DNA of 64,000 nucleotides from positions 2,480,001 to 2,544,000 of the forward strand of contig NZ_QUOT01000001.1 in NCBI RefSeq assembly GCF_003390375.1. Reading direction: 5' to 3'. The notes beneath the pieces were generated by a model. That model did no database searches, was not told the DNA's origin, and saw only the letters and a list, made by a program, of their open reading frames with translations. Position 1 is the stretch's first letter. Every line of letters begins with the position of its first letter. The translations under genes were made by a program, and so were the position numbers. Origin of the DNA: Thalassotalea euphylliae (GTDB lineage Bacteria > Pseudomonadota > Gammaproteobacteria > Enterobacterales > Alteromonadaceae). Positions 18,424-28,196 of the stretch are shown one piece after another.

Positions 18424-18508
18424 GTTTTGCTAAAATTCTACTGACAAAAATGTGAATAGTTATTTATTTTTTCTGAAAAAATATTTAACTGGTTAATCTT
18501 TTTAAATT

Positions 18509-18536
18509 AGTATCACAGCCCGTCACCAGTGTGCAA
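18509..18536 (-). promoter_or_regulatory. Possible ilvLGMEDA promoter
   Basis: On the - strand TTGCAC and GATACT are spaced by 16 bases, about 85 bp upstream of ilvL. Match to the sigma-70 consensus is moderate, so this is a candidate only. Confidence 0.35.
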
Positions 18537-18687
18537 GCACTTTTCAGATCAAATTTTAATGACTACGAAATACTTACTATTTATAGCATTTATCTAAGTC
18601 TAACCTAGTTGATTCAACAGCTAATTCGCGAACTTAGCACATAGCCACTACACTCTATAAAAATGGATTGATTTAAAAAGGATTTTT

Positions 18688-20211
18688 ATGTCTCTCGCCT
18701 GTGTTTATAGCCGTGCTCGCCTTGGTTTATCATCGCCTTTAGTCACGGTGGAAGTGCATATTTCCAATGGACTCCCGGCATTTTCGATTGTTGGCTTGCC
18801 AGAAACCTCAGTTAAAGAATCAAAAGACAGAGTGCGCAGTGCGCTTATTAATTGCGGTTATGAATTTCCCGCTAAACGTATTACGGTAAACCTCGCGCCT
18901 GCCGATCTACCCAAAGAGGGTGGTCGTTTTGATTTGCCGATCGCCATGGGCATTCTCGCCGCTTCAAACCAACTACCCGATCACGATTTAAGCGAATACG
19001 AGTTTGCGGGCGAGCTGGCTTTATCAGGTGAACTCAGAGCCATTATTGGCGAAATTCCATTGACGCTTGCGTGCCAGCATGCAGGCAGAACCTTAGTTCT
19101 CCCCAGAAAAAATGCAGAAAAAGCACAATGGCTTGAAGCCCCTAAAGTGATCGCGATAGATCACTTACAACAGCTTTTTCCGCACTTTGCCCGACAATCG
19201 CCTCTACCGTTTTTTACCAGCCAAGATAAGCAACCACCGAGCCGACAAGTGCCATTAGATATGAAGGATGTGATTGGCCAGCCACTGGCAAAACGAGCGT
19301 TGGAGATCGCTGCCAGCGGTGGTCATAATTTATTATTTGTTGGCCCACCGGGCACAGGTAAAACCATGCTGGCAAGCCGTTTACCGGGTATTTTGCCGCA
19401 AATGAGTCGCGACGAAGCAATTGAGAGTGCCGCCATACAATCAATCAGCCAACATGATATTGATAGCACCACGTGGGGGATCCGACCTTTCCGCTCGCCC
19501 CACCACACCGCCACCGCAGCGGCACTTATTGGCGGTGGCTCATATCCGCAACCGGGCGAAGTATCACTGGCGCACAATGGCGTGCTATTTTTGGATGAGC
19601 TACCAGAATTTGATCGCAAAGTGCTAGATGTAATGCGTGAACCAATGGAGTCAGGTGAAGTCACCATTTCGCGTGCCAACCACAAGCAAACCTTTCCTGC
19701 ACAGTTTCAATTGGTAGCGGCAATGAACCCAAGTCCAACGGGGTTTTACAATGACAAACGCAGTACACCGGAACAAACGCTGCGCTACCTTAACCGCCTA
19801 TCGGGCCCTTTTCTCGATCGTATTGACATTCAAATTGAAGTGGCACGCCTGCCTAGAGGCATTTGGAGCGACAACCAACAGCATGAGGAAAACAGCGAGG
19901 CGGTACGTGAACGGGTGATGTACTGTCGCGCCATTCAGTTAACACGACAAGGAAAAGCCAACGCCTTGCTCAGCAGCAGTGAACTGCGCGAGCATTGTAC
20001 GTTATCGCCAGAAGACAACGAGTTTTTAGAGTTAGCGGTGGAAAAACTTGGGCTGTCGACCCGCGCCCATCATAAAATTCTCAAAATAGCCCGCACTTTG
20101 GCGGATATGGATAACAGTGAGGCGATTGCCCATAGTCATTTAATTGAAGCACTCTCGTATCGGGCGATGGATCGTATTTTACGCCATCTAACCGATGCGC
20201 TCGCGATTTAG
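18688..20211 (+). CDS. comM: YifB/ComM family Mg-chelatase-like AAA+ ATPase
   Basis: A 507-residue protein. An N-terminal Lon-protease-like S5 fold domain (about 1-170) is followed by an AAA+ domain with Walker A GPPGTGKT at about 219-226, Walker B LFLDELPEF, and a sensor region RYLNRLSGPFLDRIDI, then a C-terminal Mg-chelatase domain. ComM is a hexameric helicase that drives branch migration during natural transformation in Vibrio and Acinetobacter; that role is from the family. An AAAAGGA site precedes the ATG. The gene is divergent from the ilv operon, as yifB is in E. coli. Together with dprA in this window it hints at, but does not prove, natural competence. Confidence 0.93.
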   Translation: MSLACVYSRARLGLSSPLVTVEVHISNGLPAFSIVGLPETSVKESKDRVRSALINCGYEFPAKRITVNLAPADLPKEGGRFDLPIAMGILAASNQLPDHDLSEYEFAGELALSGELRAIIGEIPLTLACQHAGRTLVLPRKNAEKAQWLEAPKVIAIDHLQQLFPHFARQSPLPFFTSQDKQPPSRQVPLDMKDVIGQPLAKRALEIAASGGHNLLFVGPPGTGKTMLASRLPGILPQMSRDEAIESAAIQSISQHDIDSTTWGIRPFRSPHHTATAAALIGGGSYPQPGEVSLAHNGVLFLDELPEFDRKVLDVMREPMESGEVTISRANHKQTFPAQFQLVAAMNPSPTGFYNDKRSTPEQTLRYLNRLSGPFLDRIDIQIEVARLPRGIWSDNQQHEENSEAVRERVMYCRAIQLTRQGKANALLSSSELREHCTLSPEDNEFLELAVEKLGLSTRAHHKILKIARTLADMDNSEAIAHSHLIEALSYRAMDRILRHLTDALAI

Positions 20212-20232
20212 TCTTACAGCTTAGGCTGTACT

Positions 20233-21123
20233 TTAAGCCGCACTGTGGCTGATTGATTGTAAAAAGGCCTTCACTAGTGGCTGCTCTTTGCGAATGTTTA
20301 AACAGCACACGCCAAGATCAAAGGGTTTGATACCGTGCTCTATATCTAGCGCATAGACCCTGTCTTTCACTGGGCTTAGATCTACAACTACCTGAGGCGC
20401 TATGCCAATGCCACAACCTAGCGCCACCATACTGACAATTGCCTCGTGGCCTGAAACCGTTGCGTAAATATTGGGTTTGCCAAATTGCATGCTGCGCAGC
20501 CATTTTTCGAATCGCGTACGCGCTGAGCCATGCTCTGGCAATATCACCGGAATTTCAGACCAGTTGATCATCTTCGCCTGCAATTGCTGCTGTACATGGC
20601 ATGCCATGGTCGGGGCAATAATGTTAAGCGGAACTTGTTCAATATGGTGAAAATGGTAACTACTGGATAAGTTCTCTGGCATCGCTGCGATGGCGATATC
20701 TACGTGCTGTTGCTGCACTTGCGGCAGTGCACCTGCCGCATCACCAGTGGTTAGCATTAATTCAACGAGCGGGTGTTGCTGTCGAAAACTGTCAATTAAT
20801 TTTGGCAAATGACTATAGGCAGCGGTCACTGAGCAATAAATATGAAGCTGACCTGTTAATTGGGCTTGTTGTTGGTTGAGCGAGAGTTTCAACAAAGATA
20901 ATTGCTCCAACTGCTGCTCGGCATAGTGTTTGAGTTGCTCGCCAGCTGGGGTGAGTTTAGCGGTGCGGTTATCGCGGATCAGCAACTGGCAACCCAGCTC
21001 TTCTTCTAAGCGCGTAATGGTGCGACTTAGCGTTGATGGGCTTACATAAAACTGCTCAGCCGTTTTGCCAAAATGCAGTTGCTTGGCAAGATGATGAAAC
21101 ATCGCCAGCGCTTTGGTATCCAT
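20233..21123 (-). CDS. ilvY: IlvY, LysR-type activator of ilvC
   Basis: A LysR-family regulator of about 297 residues. The N-terminal winged HTH shows HFGKTAEQFYVSPSTLSRTITRLEEELG, and the effector domain includes LHIYCSVTAAYSHLP and GHEAIVSMVALGCGIGIAP, both strongly like E. coli IlvY. IlvY activates ilvC when acetolactate or acetohydroxybutyrate accumulates. I start at ATG 21123 (MDTKALAMF), which aligns with E. coli IlvY and has an AGGGAG site; the frame extends 32 codons upstream but without family similarity. It is divergent from ilvC and convergent with comM. Confidence 0.93.
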   Translation of the reverse strand: MDTKALAMFHHLAKQLHFGKTAEQFYVSPSTLSRTITRLEEELGCQLLIRDNRTAKLTPAGEQLKHYAEQQLEQLSLLKLSLNQQQAQLTGQLHIYCSVTAAYSHLPKLIDSFRQQHPLVELMLTTGDAAGALPQVQQQHVDIAIAAMPENLSSSYHFHHIEQVPLNIIAPTMACHVQQQLQAKMINWSEIPVILPEHGSARTRFEKWLRSMQFGKPNIYATVSGHEAIVSMVALGCGIGIAPQVVVDLSPVKDRVYALDIEHGIKPFDLGVCCLNIRKEQPLVKAFLQSISHSAA

Positions 21124-21172
21124 AAGGTTAACTCCCTGCGAGACAATTTCGATTGTAGCTCTTAAAAACCAC

Positions 21173-21189
21173 GTTGCACATTTCGCAAC
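21173..21189. promoter_or_regulatory. Candidate IlvY operator in the ilvY-ilvC intergenic region
   Basis: An inverted repeat GTTGC-N7-GCAAC contains the T-N11-A pattern typical of LysR-type binding sites. It lies between the divergent ilvY and ilvC starts, 50 bp from ilvY, where IlvY is expected to bind. A further GCAA half-site lies about 10 bp away towards ilvC. Confidence 0.55.
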
Positions 21190-21276
21190 ACAACAATGCA
21201 AATAATTCACTTTAGGCAATAATAACCCTGCGTTATGGTGTGCTCAACCAATTAATTTAGAAAAATGGAATCCGCT

Positions 21277-22761
21277 ATGGCTAACTACTTCAACACTTTA
21301 AGCTTGCGTGAGCAGCTTGCCCAACTTGGCAAATGTCGTTTTATGAAACGCGAAGAATTTGCCGACGGCTGTAACTTTATCAAGGACTGGAATATCGTTA
21401 TCGTCGGTTGTGGTGCCCAAGGTTTGAACCAAGGGTTAAACATGCGTGATTCTGGCCTAAATATCAGCTACGCCTTGCGTGAAGCAGCCATTGCTGAAAA
21501 GCGTCAATCTTGGCGCTGGGCAACAGAAAATGGTTTTACTGTAGGTACTTACGAAGAGTTAATTCCACAAGCGGATTTAGTACTTAACCTTACGCCAGAT
21601 AAACAACACACCTCAGCGGTTAGCGCGGTAATGCCGTTAATGAAGCACGGCTCTACGCTTGCTTATTCACACGGTTTTAATATCGTTGAAGAAGGTATGC
21701 AAATTCGCCCAGACATCACAGTTGTGATGGTTGCACCTAAGTGCCCGGGTACGGAAGTACGCGAAGAATACAAGCGTGGTTTCGGTGTACCAACGCTAAT
21801 TGCAGTTCATCCTGAAAATGATCCAAACGGTAACGGCTTAGCGATTGCGAAAGCTTACGCATCAGCTACTGGTGGTGACCGCGCTGGTGTTCTTGAGTCA
21901 TCGTTTATCGCAGAAGTGAAATCTGACTTGATGGGTGAGCAAACCATTCTATGTGGTATGTTGCAAACAGGTGCGATTTTAGGTCACCAACAGTTAGTCG
22001 CCAATGGTGTTGACGCTGGCTACGCTCGCAAGCTTATTCAATTCGGTTGGGAAACCGTTACCGAAGGCTTAAAGCACGGTGGTATCACCAACATGATGGA
22101 TCGCCTTTCAAACCCTGCGAAAATCAAAGCATACGATATGGCGGAAGAGCTAAAAGTGATCCTTCGCCCATTATTTGAAAAGCATATGGATGACATTATC
22201 GAAGGTCACTTCTCTGCCACTATGATGGAAGACTGGGCTAACGATGATAAAAACCTATTAACTTGGCGCGCACAAACAGCAGAAACCTCGTTTGAATTGG
22301 CACCAGACAGCGATGCTGAAATTACTGAGCAAGAATTCTACGACCGCGGTATTTTCTTAGTGGCGATGGTGAAAGCAGGTGTTGAATTAGCGTTCGAATC
22401 TATGGTGGCTGCTGGTATTATCGAAGAGTCAGCTTACTACGAATCACTACATGAAACGCCACTGATTGCGAACTGTATTGCCCGTAACAAGTTATACGAA
22501 ATGAACGTAGTAATCTCGGACACAGCGGAATACGGTAACTACTTATTTAGCCACGCAGCAGTGCCGTTATTATCTGACTTTGTTAGTAAATTAAGCCTAG
22601 CAGATTTAGGCGAAGGCTTAGCTACTACCAACAATGGTGTTGATAACGTACGCTTAATTGAAGTGAATGAAGCGATTCGTACTCACCCAGTAGAAACTGT
22701 TGGTAAAGAGTTACGCGGCTACATGACTGATATGAAGCGTATTGTTGAAGCAGATCTTTAA
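21277..22761 (+). CDS. ilvC: Ketol-acid reductoisomerase IlvC (class II, long form)
   Basis: An NADPH- and Mg-dependent enzyme of 494 residues that isomerises and reduces acetolactate in Val/Leu/Ile synthesis. The Rossmann motif GCGAQGLNQGLNMRDSG lies near the N-terminus. The metal-ligand Glu/Asp region is in the knotted C-terminal half (ESSFIAEVKSDLMGEQT). The duplicated knot domain and length near 490 mark the class II form of enterobacteria rather than the short 330-residue class I. I start at ATG 21277 (MANYFNTLSLREQL), identical in position to E. coli; an in-frame ATG lies 12 bases upstream. A clear terminator follows. Confidence 0.97.
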   Translation: MANYFNTLSLREQLAQLGKCRFMKREEFADGCNFIKDWNIVIVGCGAQGLNQGLNMRDSGLNISYALREAAIAEKRQSWRWATENGFTVGTYEELIPQADLVLNLTPDKQHTSAVSAVMPLMKHGSTLAYSHGFNIVEEGMQIRPDITVVMVAPKCPGTEVREEYKRGFGVPTLIAVHPENDPNGNGLAIAKAYASATGGDRAGVLESSFIAEVKSDLMGEQTILCGMLQTGAILGHQQLVANGVDAGYARKLIQFGWETVTEGLKHGGITNMMDRLSNPAKIKAYDMAEELKVILRPLFEKHMDDIIEGHFSATMMEDWANDDKNLLTWRAQTAETSFELAPDSDAEITEQEFYDRGIFLVAMVKAGVELAFESMVAAGIIEESAYYESLHETPLIANCIARNKLYEMNVVISDTAEYGNYLFSHAAVPLLSDFVSKLSLADLGEGLATTNNGVDNVRLIEVNEAIRTHPVETVGKELRGYMTDMKRIVEADL

Positions 22762-22798
22762 TTCCTGCTGCAATACGTAAATACTCAGATAAATTATG

Positions 22799-22830
22799 CA
22801 GATAAGGTGAGCAGCACCTTATCTGTTATT
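22799..22830 (+). terminator. Terminator after ilvC
   Basis: A perfect 11-bp stem (CAGATAAGGTG / CACCTTATCTG) with a 5-base loop is followed by TTATT, 38 bp after the ilvC stop. Confidence 0.8.
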
Positions 22831-23236
22831 AAGCCTAAGTACACAAATAGATTTACCTACTTCATTAAATTTGCTCGCTGCAAATCGGGTGACTGAACTT
22901 GCTATCAGCCATTGCGATTGTCACCCAACCTATTCTGCTCATATATCAATTCAAACCTCATTAGCTTTAAGTTTTAACTGAGCTCACCACCGAGTGATCT
23001 CCCCTAAAGTTTTACTGAGCTACATCTTGTGATTGCTTATGACTTGGCTTACTGCCCTCATGACTCAAACCCGTTTTAAGACGAAAAGTTATGATTTATA
23101 ACCAATCGCTATGCAAATAAAACTCTGCCAATTTCAGCCACTTGTCATATAAATGAAAAGATTGCATCTATCTACTAATGGGTTTCTTATTTTTAAATGT
23201 TAATATACGTAACTTTGTTGTAGATCAAGGAATAAG
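22831..23236. other. Intergenic region before the chemoreceptor gene
   Basis: About 400 bp of AT-rich DNA. I see no gene, RNA or strong repeat. It presumably carries the promoter of the chemoreceptor gene. Confidence 0.5.
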
Positions 23237-25150
23237 TTGTTGTTTTCCATTAACAAAAAAATAACATCTGCATTGTTGTTTAGTGTTTTACTCACTGCCA
23301 TATCAGTGGGAACTTACAGCCAATTGGCCGCTCGAACAGTTGTTGAAACACGTTTACTAGAGAAAGAACTACCTAATACCATGACCCATATTAGCGGTGA
23401 AATCGAGAAAGAGATTGCCGTTATGTACAGTGTCGCCAAACAAATAGCGACTGATCCACTGTTGTTAAACTGGACGCAAACAGGAGCAAATAAAAAGACC
23501 GAAGTACTAGTTATCGAAAAACTAGCAAATGTTGCTTCTGAAAACGGCTACAGTAGTACCTCTTTTGCCGATCGCACAACAGGAAACTACTGGAACCAAA
23601 GTGGTTTTTTAAGACAGTTACAAAGAAATAGCGAAGACGGCTGGTTTTTCGCCTACCGCGACAGTGGCTTAGAATCTGCGATTAATATTTACCGTTACCC
23701 AGGCGGTGAAAAAGTTGATGTATTTGTTAACCATCAGCAAATCAACGGTATCGGGCTTGCGGGTATCGGAAAGTCTTTTGGCGATATTATCAACTTGTTG
23801 AATAGTTTCCGCATCGAGCAAACAGGCTTCGTCTACTTGGTTGATGGCAAGGGGGTTATTCAGGTTCATCAGGACGACAGCTTAATTGGTAAAAATATTA
23901 GCGACGTCTATGGTTTATCATCTAGCCAGCTGTTAAACAAAGCAGAATACAGTCAAATAGAAGCACAACCAGCAGGCGAAAAACTACTGGTAACTTCTAG
24001 TTATGTACCAACGGGGAATTGGTATGTCATTGGCCAAGTTCCTGAGGCTGAAGTATACCAACAGCTCAATGATGCAACATTGAGTATGGTAATTTGGACC
24101 TTAGTCATCGTACTTATTACAGCTGGTGCATCGGTTGTTATTGCTCGTTCAATTACACTGCCTATCAAGCAATTAGCGCAACTGTTTACACAAATGGGTC
24201 AAGGCGAGGCCGATTTAAATTACCGAATTCCGGAAACTGGTCAGCAGGAATTAGTTGCCGTTGCCAAAGGTTACAATGCCTTTATCGGTAAACTAGCCGA
24301 GCTATTTGAGACGATTGCACAGAGTAGCCGAGAGTTACATAAAACCGCTGACGAGCTAGCCTCGAAAAGTGAGCAGACTAAGACAAGTGCCGCTAATAAC
24401 GACACCAACACACAACATATTTCTAATGCCCTGTCGCAAATCAACACCACAGTTTCAGAAATTGCCCAAAGTGCTGTTCAGGCGTCTGATTTGGCAGAGA
24501 ATGTACGTAACAACGGCAGTGAAATCGCAACAGTGATCACCCATGCCAAATCAGATATTGATCAGCTTGGTAGCAAAATTCACGACGTATCTAAGGTTAT
24601 TGCTAACCTAACGGAAAACACTGAAACCATCGCGCAAGCTTTAGGTGTCATTGAATCAATTTCAGATCAAACTAACTTGTTAGCACTTAACGCTGCAATT
24701 GAAGCAGCGCGAGCTGGCGAGCATGGTCGAGGCTTCGCGGTAGTAGCTGAAGAAGTCCGTAGTTTAGCAGGCAAAACGGCTGACTCGACCACGGAAATTC
24801 AGACCATAATGGAGCAGCTGCAACAAACATCTACCGCTGCTACCGCAGAGATCAAAGCTATTATCGCGCAATCAGAAAGTACGAATGCCTCTATTAATGA
24901 GGCGCAGGATAAACTGCAACTGAGCGGTGAGCTAACGCTACAAATCTCTGACACTAACCATTTGGTGGCAACTGCAACTGAACAACAGGCGATTTCTCTC
25001 AACGATATCAACAACAATATGTCAGAAATTCGCGAGATCTCAGAAGAGAACATGAACAACGTTCAAGCAATTGCTAATAGCACAGAGCAGCTGAATGAGC
25101 TGGCAGAAACACTTGATACCTTAGTTACTCAGTTTGAGCATCATAAATAG
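23237..25150 (+). CDS. Methyl-accepting chemotaxis protein with periplasmic Cache-type sensor
   Basis: A 637-residue chemoreceptor. One membrane helix at about 11-29 is followed by a large periplasmic Cache-like sensor (about 35-275) with FVYLVDGKGVIQVHQD, a second helix at about 281-303, a HAMP domain, and a cytoplasmic signalling domain whose hairpin tip reads SDQTNLLALNAAIEAARAGE and then GFAVVAEEVR. Such receptors pass ligand signals to CheA/CheW and the flagellar motor; the ligand cannot be told. The start is a TTG: an AAGG site lies 6 bases upstream and no ATG fits the helix. A terminator follows. It stands alone, with no che genes nearby. Confidence 0.92.
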   Translation: MLFSINKKITSALLFSVLLTAISVGTYSQLAARTVVETRLLEKELPNTMTHISGEIEKEIAVMYSVAKQIATDPLLLNWTQTGANKKTEVLVIEKLANVASENGYSSTSFADRTTGNYWNQSGFLRQLQRNSEDGWFFAYRDSGLESAINIYRYPGGEKVDVFVNHQQINGIGLAGIGKSFGDIINLLNSFRIEQTGFVYLVDGKGVIQVHQDDSLIGKNISDVYGLSSSQLLNKAEYSQIEAQPAGEKLLVTSSYVPTGNWYVIGQVPEAEVYQQLNDATLSMVIWTLVIVLITAGASVVIARSITLPIKQLAQLFTQMGQGEADLNYRIPETGQQELVAVAKGYNAFIGKLAELFETIAQSSRELHKTADELASKSEQTKTSAANNDTNTQHISNALSQINTTVSEIAQSAVQASDLAENVRNNGSEIATVITHAKSDIDQLGSKIHDVSKVIANLTENTETIAQALGVIESISDQTNLLALNAAIEAARAGEHGRGFAVVAEEVRSLAGKTADSTTEIQTIMEQLQQTSTAATAEIKAIIAQSESTNASINEAQDKLQLSGELTLQISDTNHLVATATEQQAISLNDINNNMSEIREISEENMNNVQAIANSTEQLNELAETLDTLVTQFEHHK

Positions 25151-25176
25151 AATTTAAGTCGTAACCAGCTAATGAG

Positions 25177-25213
25177 AAAGCGATGTATTCCCGGTGAATG
25201 CATCGCTTTTTTT
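25177..25213 (+). terminator. Terminator after the chemoreceptor gene
   Basis: A hairpin with outer arms AAAGCGATG / CATCGCTTT and an inner ATTC/GAAT extension is followed by seven T. It lies between two convergent genes; the T tract favours the + direction. Confidence 0.8.
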
Positions 25214-26261
25214 ATAAGTTCTTTTTATTGACGGTAATATTCACGCCGAAATCTAACAGTCTTTGATGGAAGCTGGCTAAGTCACAGGCTTTGGTTTGCT
25301 GACATATAATCGCAAACTTTTTGATAGCTCGTTTATTGCTTTGCAGTGACGCTTGCTCAAGCCAATATAGTGCAGTATTAAAATCCGATTTCACCACATC
25401 ACCGGCTAAGTAGATTTCTGCTAGCTTTATCTGACCTGAAGCGAAACCCAGTGTTGCAGATTGTTCAAACTTAACAAATGCCTTAACCAAGTGATCTTCA
25501 ATATAGCCCGCTCTTTCAAATGCTAAACCTGAGGCGTATTCCCGTTCTCCTGGGATGTAGCTCGTGCTTACCTGATAACCAGTATCACTAATAATGAAGT
25601 TACCAAACAACATATTGCCTTCCGGCCTAGCTGCTTTAACTATGCCTTCTCGTTGATACAAGTCTGTGAACTGGGCTTGCGTAAAATTATGACTATTCTT
25701 GCCAAAATAACTGAATGCCCTTGTCTGCCCGGACGAAATTGCTTCTTCAAAGGATGACTGATGTTGATAAAAGAAGTTTCCATAAATAACAGAAACAGTA
25801 TCGCCAGTTAAATCAACAAGCTTAGCAATGCGAAACTTTTCATGCGGGCGATAGTGATTATTGAGTTTTCGATAATCAATTAACAAAAAGTCATTAATCT
25901 GCGGATAGCTAACGAGTTGCTCAAGCTGATGCTGCTCTGCTTGTCGATCCTGCCACCAGCTAGCGGCCAAATAAATTAAGAGAATTAGGCCTGTAAATTT
26001 GATCAGGAACTGATAGACAGTAAATGCCGAGCCTAGCAATTGTTTGTATAGTTGAGCATCAATTCCTTGCTGGCCAACACGAGTTAAGCACTCTGTGCAT
26101 TCTAGTTCAATTCTTCGCCCTACAGGGTATAGGGGCAGGCTTTGCAAAAAAACATAAGCGTAACGTATACAGCCTTTAACATGATGCTTATTACCACCAC
26201 AATGCGAACACTGATGTTGATATGTCACACCGCCATTTGTTGTTGACTCGCCGTACTCCAT
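25212..26261 (-). CDS. Zinc-ribbon/transmembrane protein with C-terminal Sel1-like repeat
   Basis: I do not recognise this 349-residue protein as a named family. The N-terminus carries a Cys-X2-Cys pair (CSHCGG) and a second pair (CTEC) about 35 residues later, suggesting a zinc ribbon. A membrane helix follows at about 83-101 (FLIKFTGLILLIYLAASWW), then a domain of about 170 residues without known motifs. The C-terminal part (AEIYLAGDVVKSDFNTALYWLEQAS) looks like a Sel1/TPR-type repeat, usually a protein-protein interaction module. A strong AGGAGG site precedes the ATG. It is divergent from the receiver-TPR gene with about 205 bp between, which allows shared control. Role unknown. Confidence 0.75.
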   Translation of the reverse strand: MEYGESTTNGGVTYQHQCSHCGGNKHHVKGCIRYAYVFLQSLPLYPVGRRIELECTECLTRVGQQGIDAQLYKQLLGSAFTVYQFLIKFTGLILLIYLAASWWQDRQAEQHQLEQLVSYPQINDFLLIDYRKLNNHYRPHEKFRIAKLVDLTGDTVSVIYGNFFYQHQSSFEEAISSGQTRAFSYFGKNSHNFTQAQFTDLYQREGIVKAARPEGNMLFGNFIISDTGYQVSTSYIPGEREYASGLAFERAGYIEDHLVKAFVKFEQSATLGFASGQIKLAEIYLAGDVVKSDFNTALYWLEQASLQSNKRAIKKFAIICQQTKACDLASFHQRLLDFGVNITVNKKNL

Positions 26262-26466
26262 TACATCCTCCTGATTTGCTTATAAAAAGTTATAACAAAC
26301 GATTAATATTCAAGCAATATTTTTATACTAAGCCTTTCGTAATTCCGTTTAACTTAAGCTATAGCAAACTTAGCTAACTTTGCAGAGCAACTTGGCCTAA
26401 TCTATTAGACATTGCTGCCAACTTTAGCTAAAAACACTAATACTAAAATAATCAATCAGGATAAAA

Positions 26467-28086
26467 ATGGCTGTTAATAAATATCGCGACAAGCGATTCT
26501 TAATTATCGACAGCGTTAAGCCTTCCCGAGACTTGCTAAAACAGTTTGCATTTAACTTAGATCCAGAGGTCGTTGAGGCAAGTGGATACACCAAAGATAT
26601 AATGCTGCGTTGTGCCGAGAATCACTACGATGTGCTATTGCTTGGTTATGACTTGGGTGAAAGTCAAAAGAATGGCCAGCAACTGTTGGAAGAGCTGCGA
26701 GAAAACGGACTCGTAAACCGCCAGTCCGTAGTAATCCTGATCACTGCAGAAAACTCTCAAGCCATGGTGTTGGCAGCTTTAGAACACAAGCCTGACGATT
26801 ACCTAACAAAACCTTATCGTCCCAAAGATTTACTGCAACGTTTAGATAGGTGCTATAACAAAAAGCGCCATATGAAGGACATTTACCAAGCACTAGATGC
26901 CCAAGATTCAGAAGCTGCCATTGCGCTATGTGACCGCGCGATAGAAAGAAACACACCATACGTGACTGAATGTTTTGGAATAAAGTCGCGCCAATTATTC
27001 GAGCAAAATCAGTTTAAGCAAGCCGCAAAAATTTATCACCAGTTTAAGTCGGTAAGGAACTGCCAATGGGCCAGTATTGGTCTGGGAAAAATCGCCCTTC
27101 AGGAGCAGGATTACTCAACGGCAATTAACTATTTTTCAGAATTAGTCGATAAACATCCACTGTATCTTGCTTCATATGACTGGCTTGCCACAAGTTATGA
27201 AACGATTGAGCAATATACTAAAGCGCAAGACATATTAGAGAGCGCATTAAATATTTCGCCATTGTCGGTAAAGCGATTGGAGCGCTTTGCTAAGCTCTGC
27301 TTTGACACAGGTAATTATGAAAAAGCTACTCGGGCTTTTGAACAAAATTATCAGCTTTCCTTTAATTCAATTCATCACAAAGCGGAAAATGCCTTTAACT
27401 TTTCAGAGGCACTTAACCAACTTGCCCCTGACCTTAGCGAACACGACTTAAAGGTCAAAAAGAATTGTGTAATTAACGCCTTGCACGAAACAAGTAAAAC
27501 CTTTAACCAAGCTGATGTGAGAGTGCAATCGAACCTACATACAGCTCGTTTAATGCTAAAGAGCCATGGCGAATATGATGCTAAACAGCTACTCTCTAGA
27601 ACGGAAAAGTATATTCACTCAGTAACAGAACAGCTTGAGTCTTCATCGATGATCAGTATTTCAAAGCTGTTAATTGATTTGAACAGGAACGAAACAGCGA
27701 ATGAGTTGATTACCCAAGTGGTTGAGCGCGAGCCAGACAATATCGAACTGATGGCTCAAGTTGATATGATAGTTGACGGTTCAGTGCAAAAAGACGAACA
27801 AGCAATTGCTCAACAAGCGCTTAATCAAGCATCAGTATACTTTCGGCAAAATCACTATCAGCAAGCGCTGGCCGGTTTATCTGCTGCGCAAAGCTTGTAT
27901 CCTCAGCATATCGGTATAAAGCTCAACCTTATTCAAGCACTACTTGCTTGTCATAAACAACAAAATGACGAAGCGAAGCTAGTTAAAGCGGGCGAGCTAT
28001 TAGCTTCGCTGGTAGGTTTGCCAGACTCTCACCCTGGCCATTATCGCTATCAAATACTCAACGAACACTATCACTCATTTAAATAG
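26467..28086 (+). CDS. Receiver-domain protein with TPR repeats (degenerate receiver)
   Basis: A 539-residue protein. Residues about 8-130 form a CheY-like receiver fold ending with TKPYRPKDLLQRL, where the conserved Thr/Lys positions are kept. The phosphorylation site is altered: the position that normally holds the accepting Asp is Gly60 (LLLGYDLG), and the usual acidic pair reads Asp15-Ser16 (LIIDSVKPSR). The rest consists of helical TPR-like repeats (AAKIYHQF, AINYFSELVDKHP, AQDILESALNISP, ATRAFEQNYQLS). There is no DNA-binding output domain. It is probably a scaffold or regulator acting through protein contacts; that is inference. Partner kinases are not visible nearby. Confidence 0.82.
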   Translation: MAVNKYRDKRFLIIDSVKPSRDLLKQFAFNLDPEVVEASGYTKDIMLRCAENHYDVLLLGYDLGESQKNGQQLLEELRENGLVNRQSVVILITAENSQAMVLAALEHKPDDYLTKPYRPKDLLQRLDRCYNKKRHMKDIYQALDAQDSEAAIALCDRAIERNTPYVTECFGIKSRQLFEQNQFKQAAKIYHQFKSVRNCQWASIGLGKIALQEQDYSTAINYFSELVDKHPLYLASYDWLATSYETIEQYTKAQDILESALNISPLSVKRLERFAKLCFDTGNYEKATRAFEQNYQLSFNSIHHKAENAFNFSEALNQLAPDLSEHDLKVKKNCVINALHETSKTFNQADVRVQSNLHTARLMLKSHGEYDAKQLLSRTEKYIHSVTEQLESSSMISISKLLIDLNRNETANELITQVVEREPDNIELMAQVDMIVDGSVQKDEQAIAQQALNQASVYFRQNHYQQALAGLSAAQSLYPQHIGIKLNLIQALLACHKQQNDEAKLVKAGELLASLVGLPDSHPGHYRYQILNEHYHSFK

Positions 28087-28196
28087 TTAACTATATCTAC
28101 TATTTATAAAATCAATTCAGTGTTGACTTATCAGCCAACAGACCTGACTATTATTTGTGCAAAAAACAACAATAATAGACGGATAGGAAACTGATA

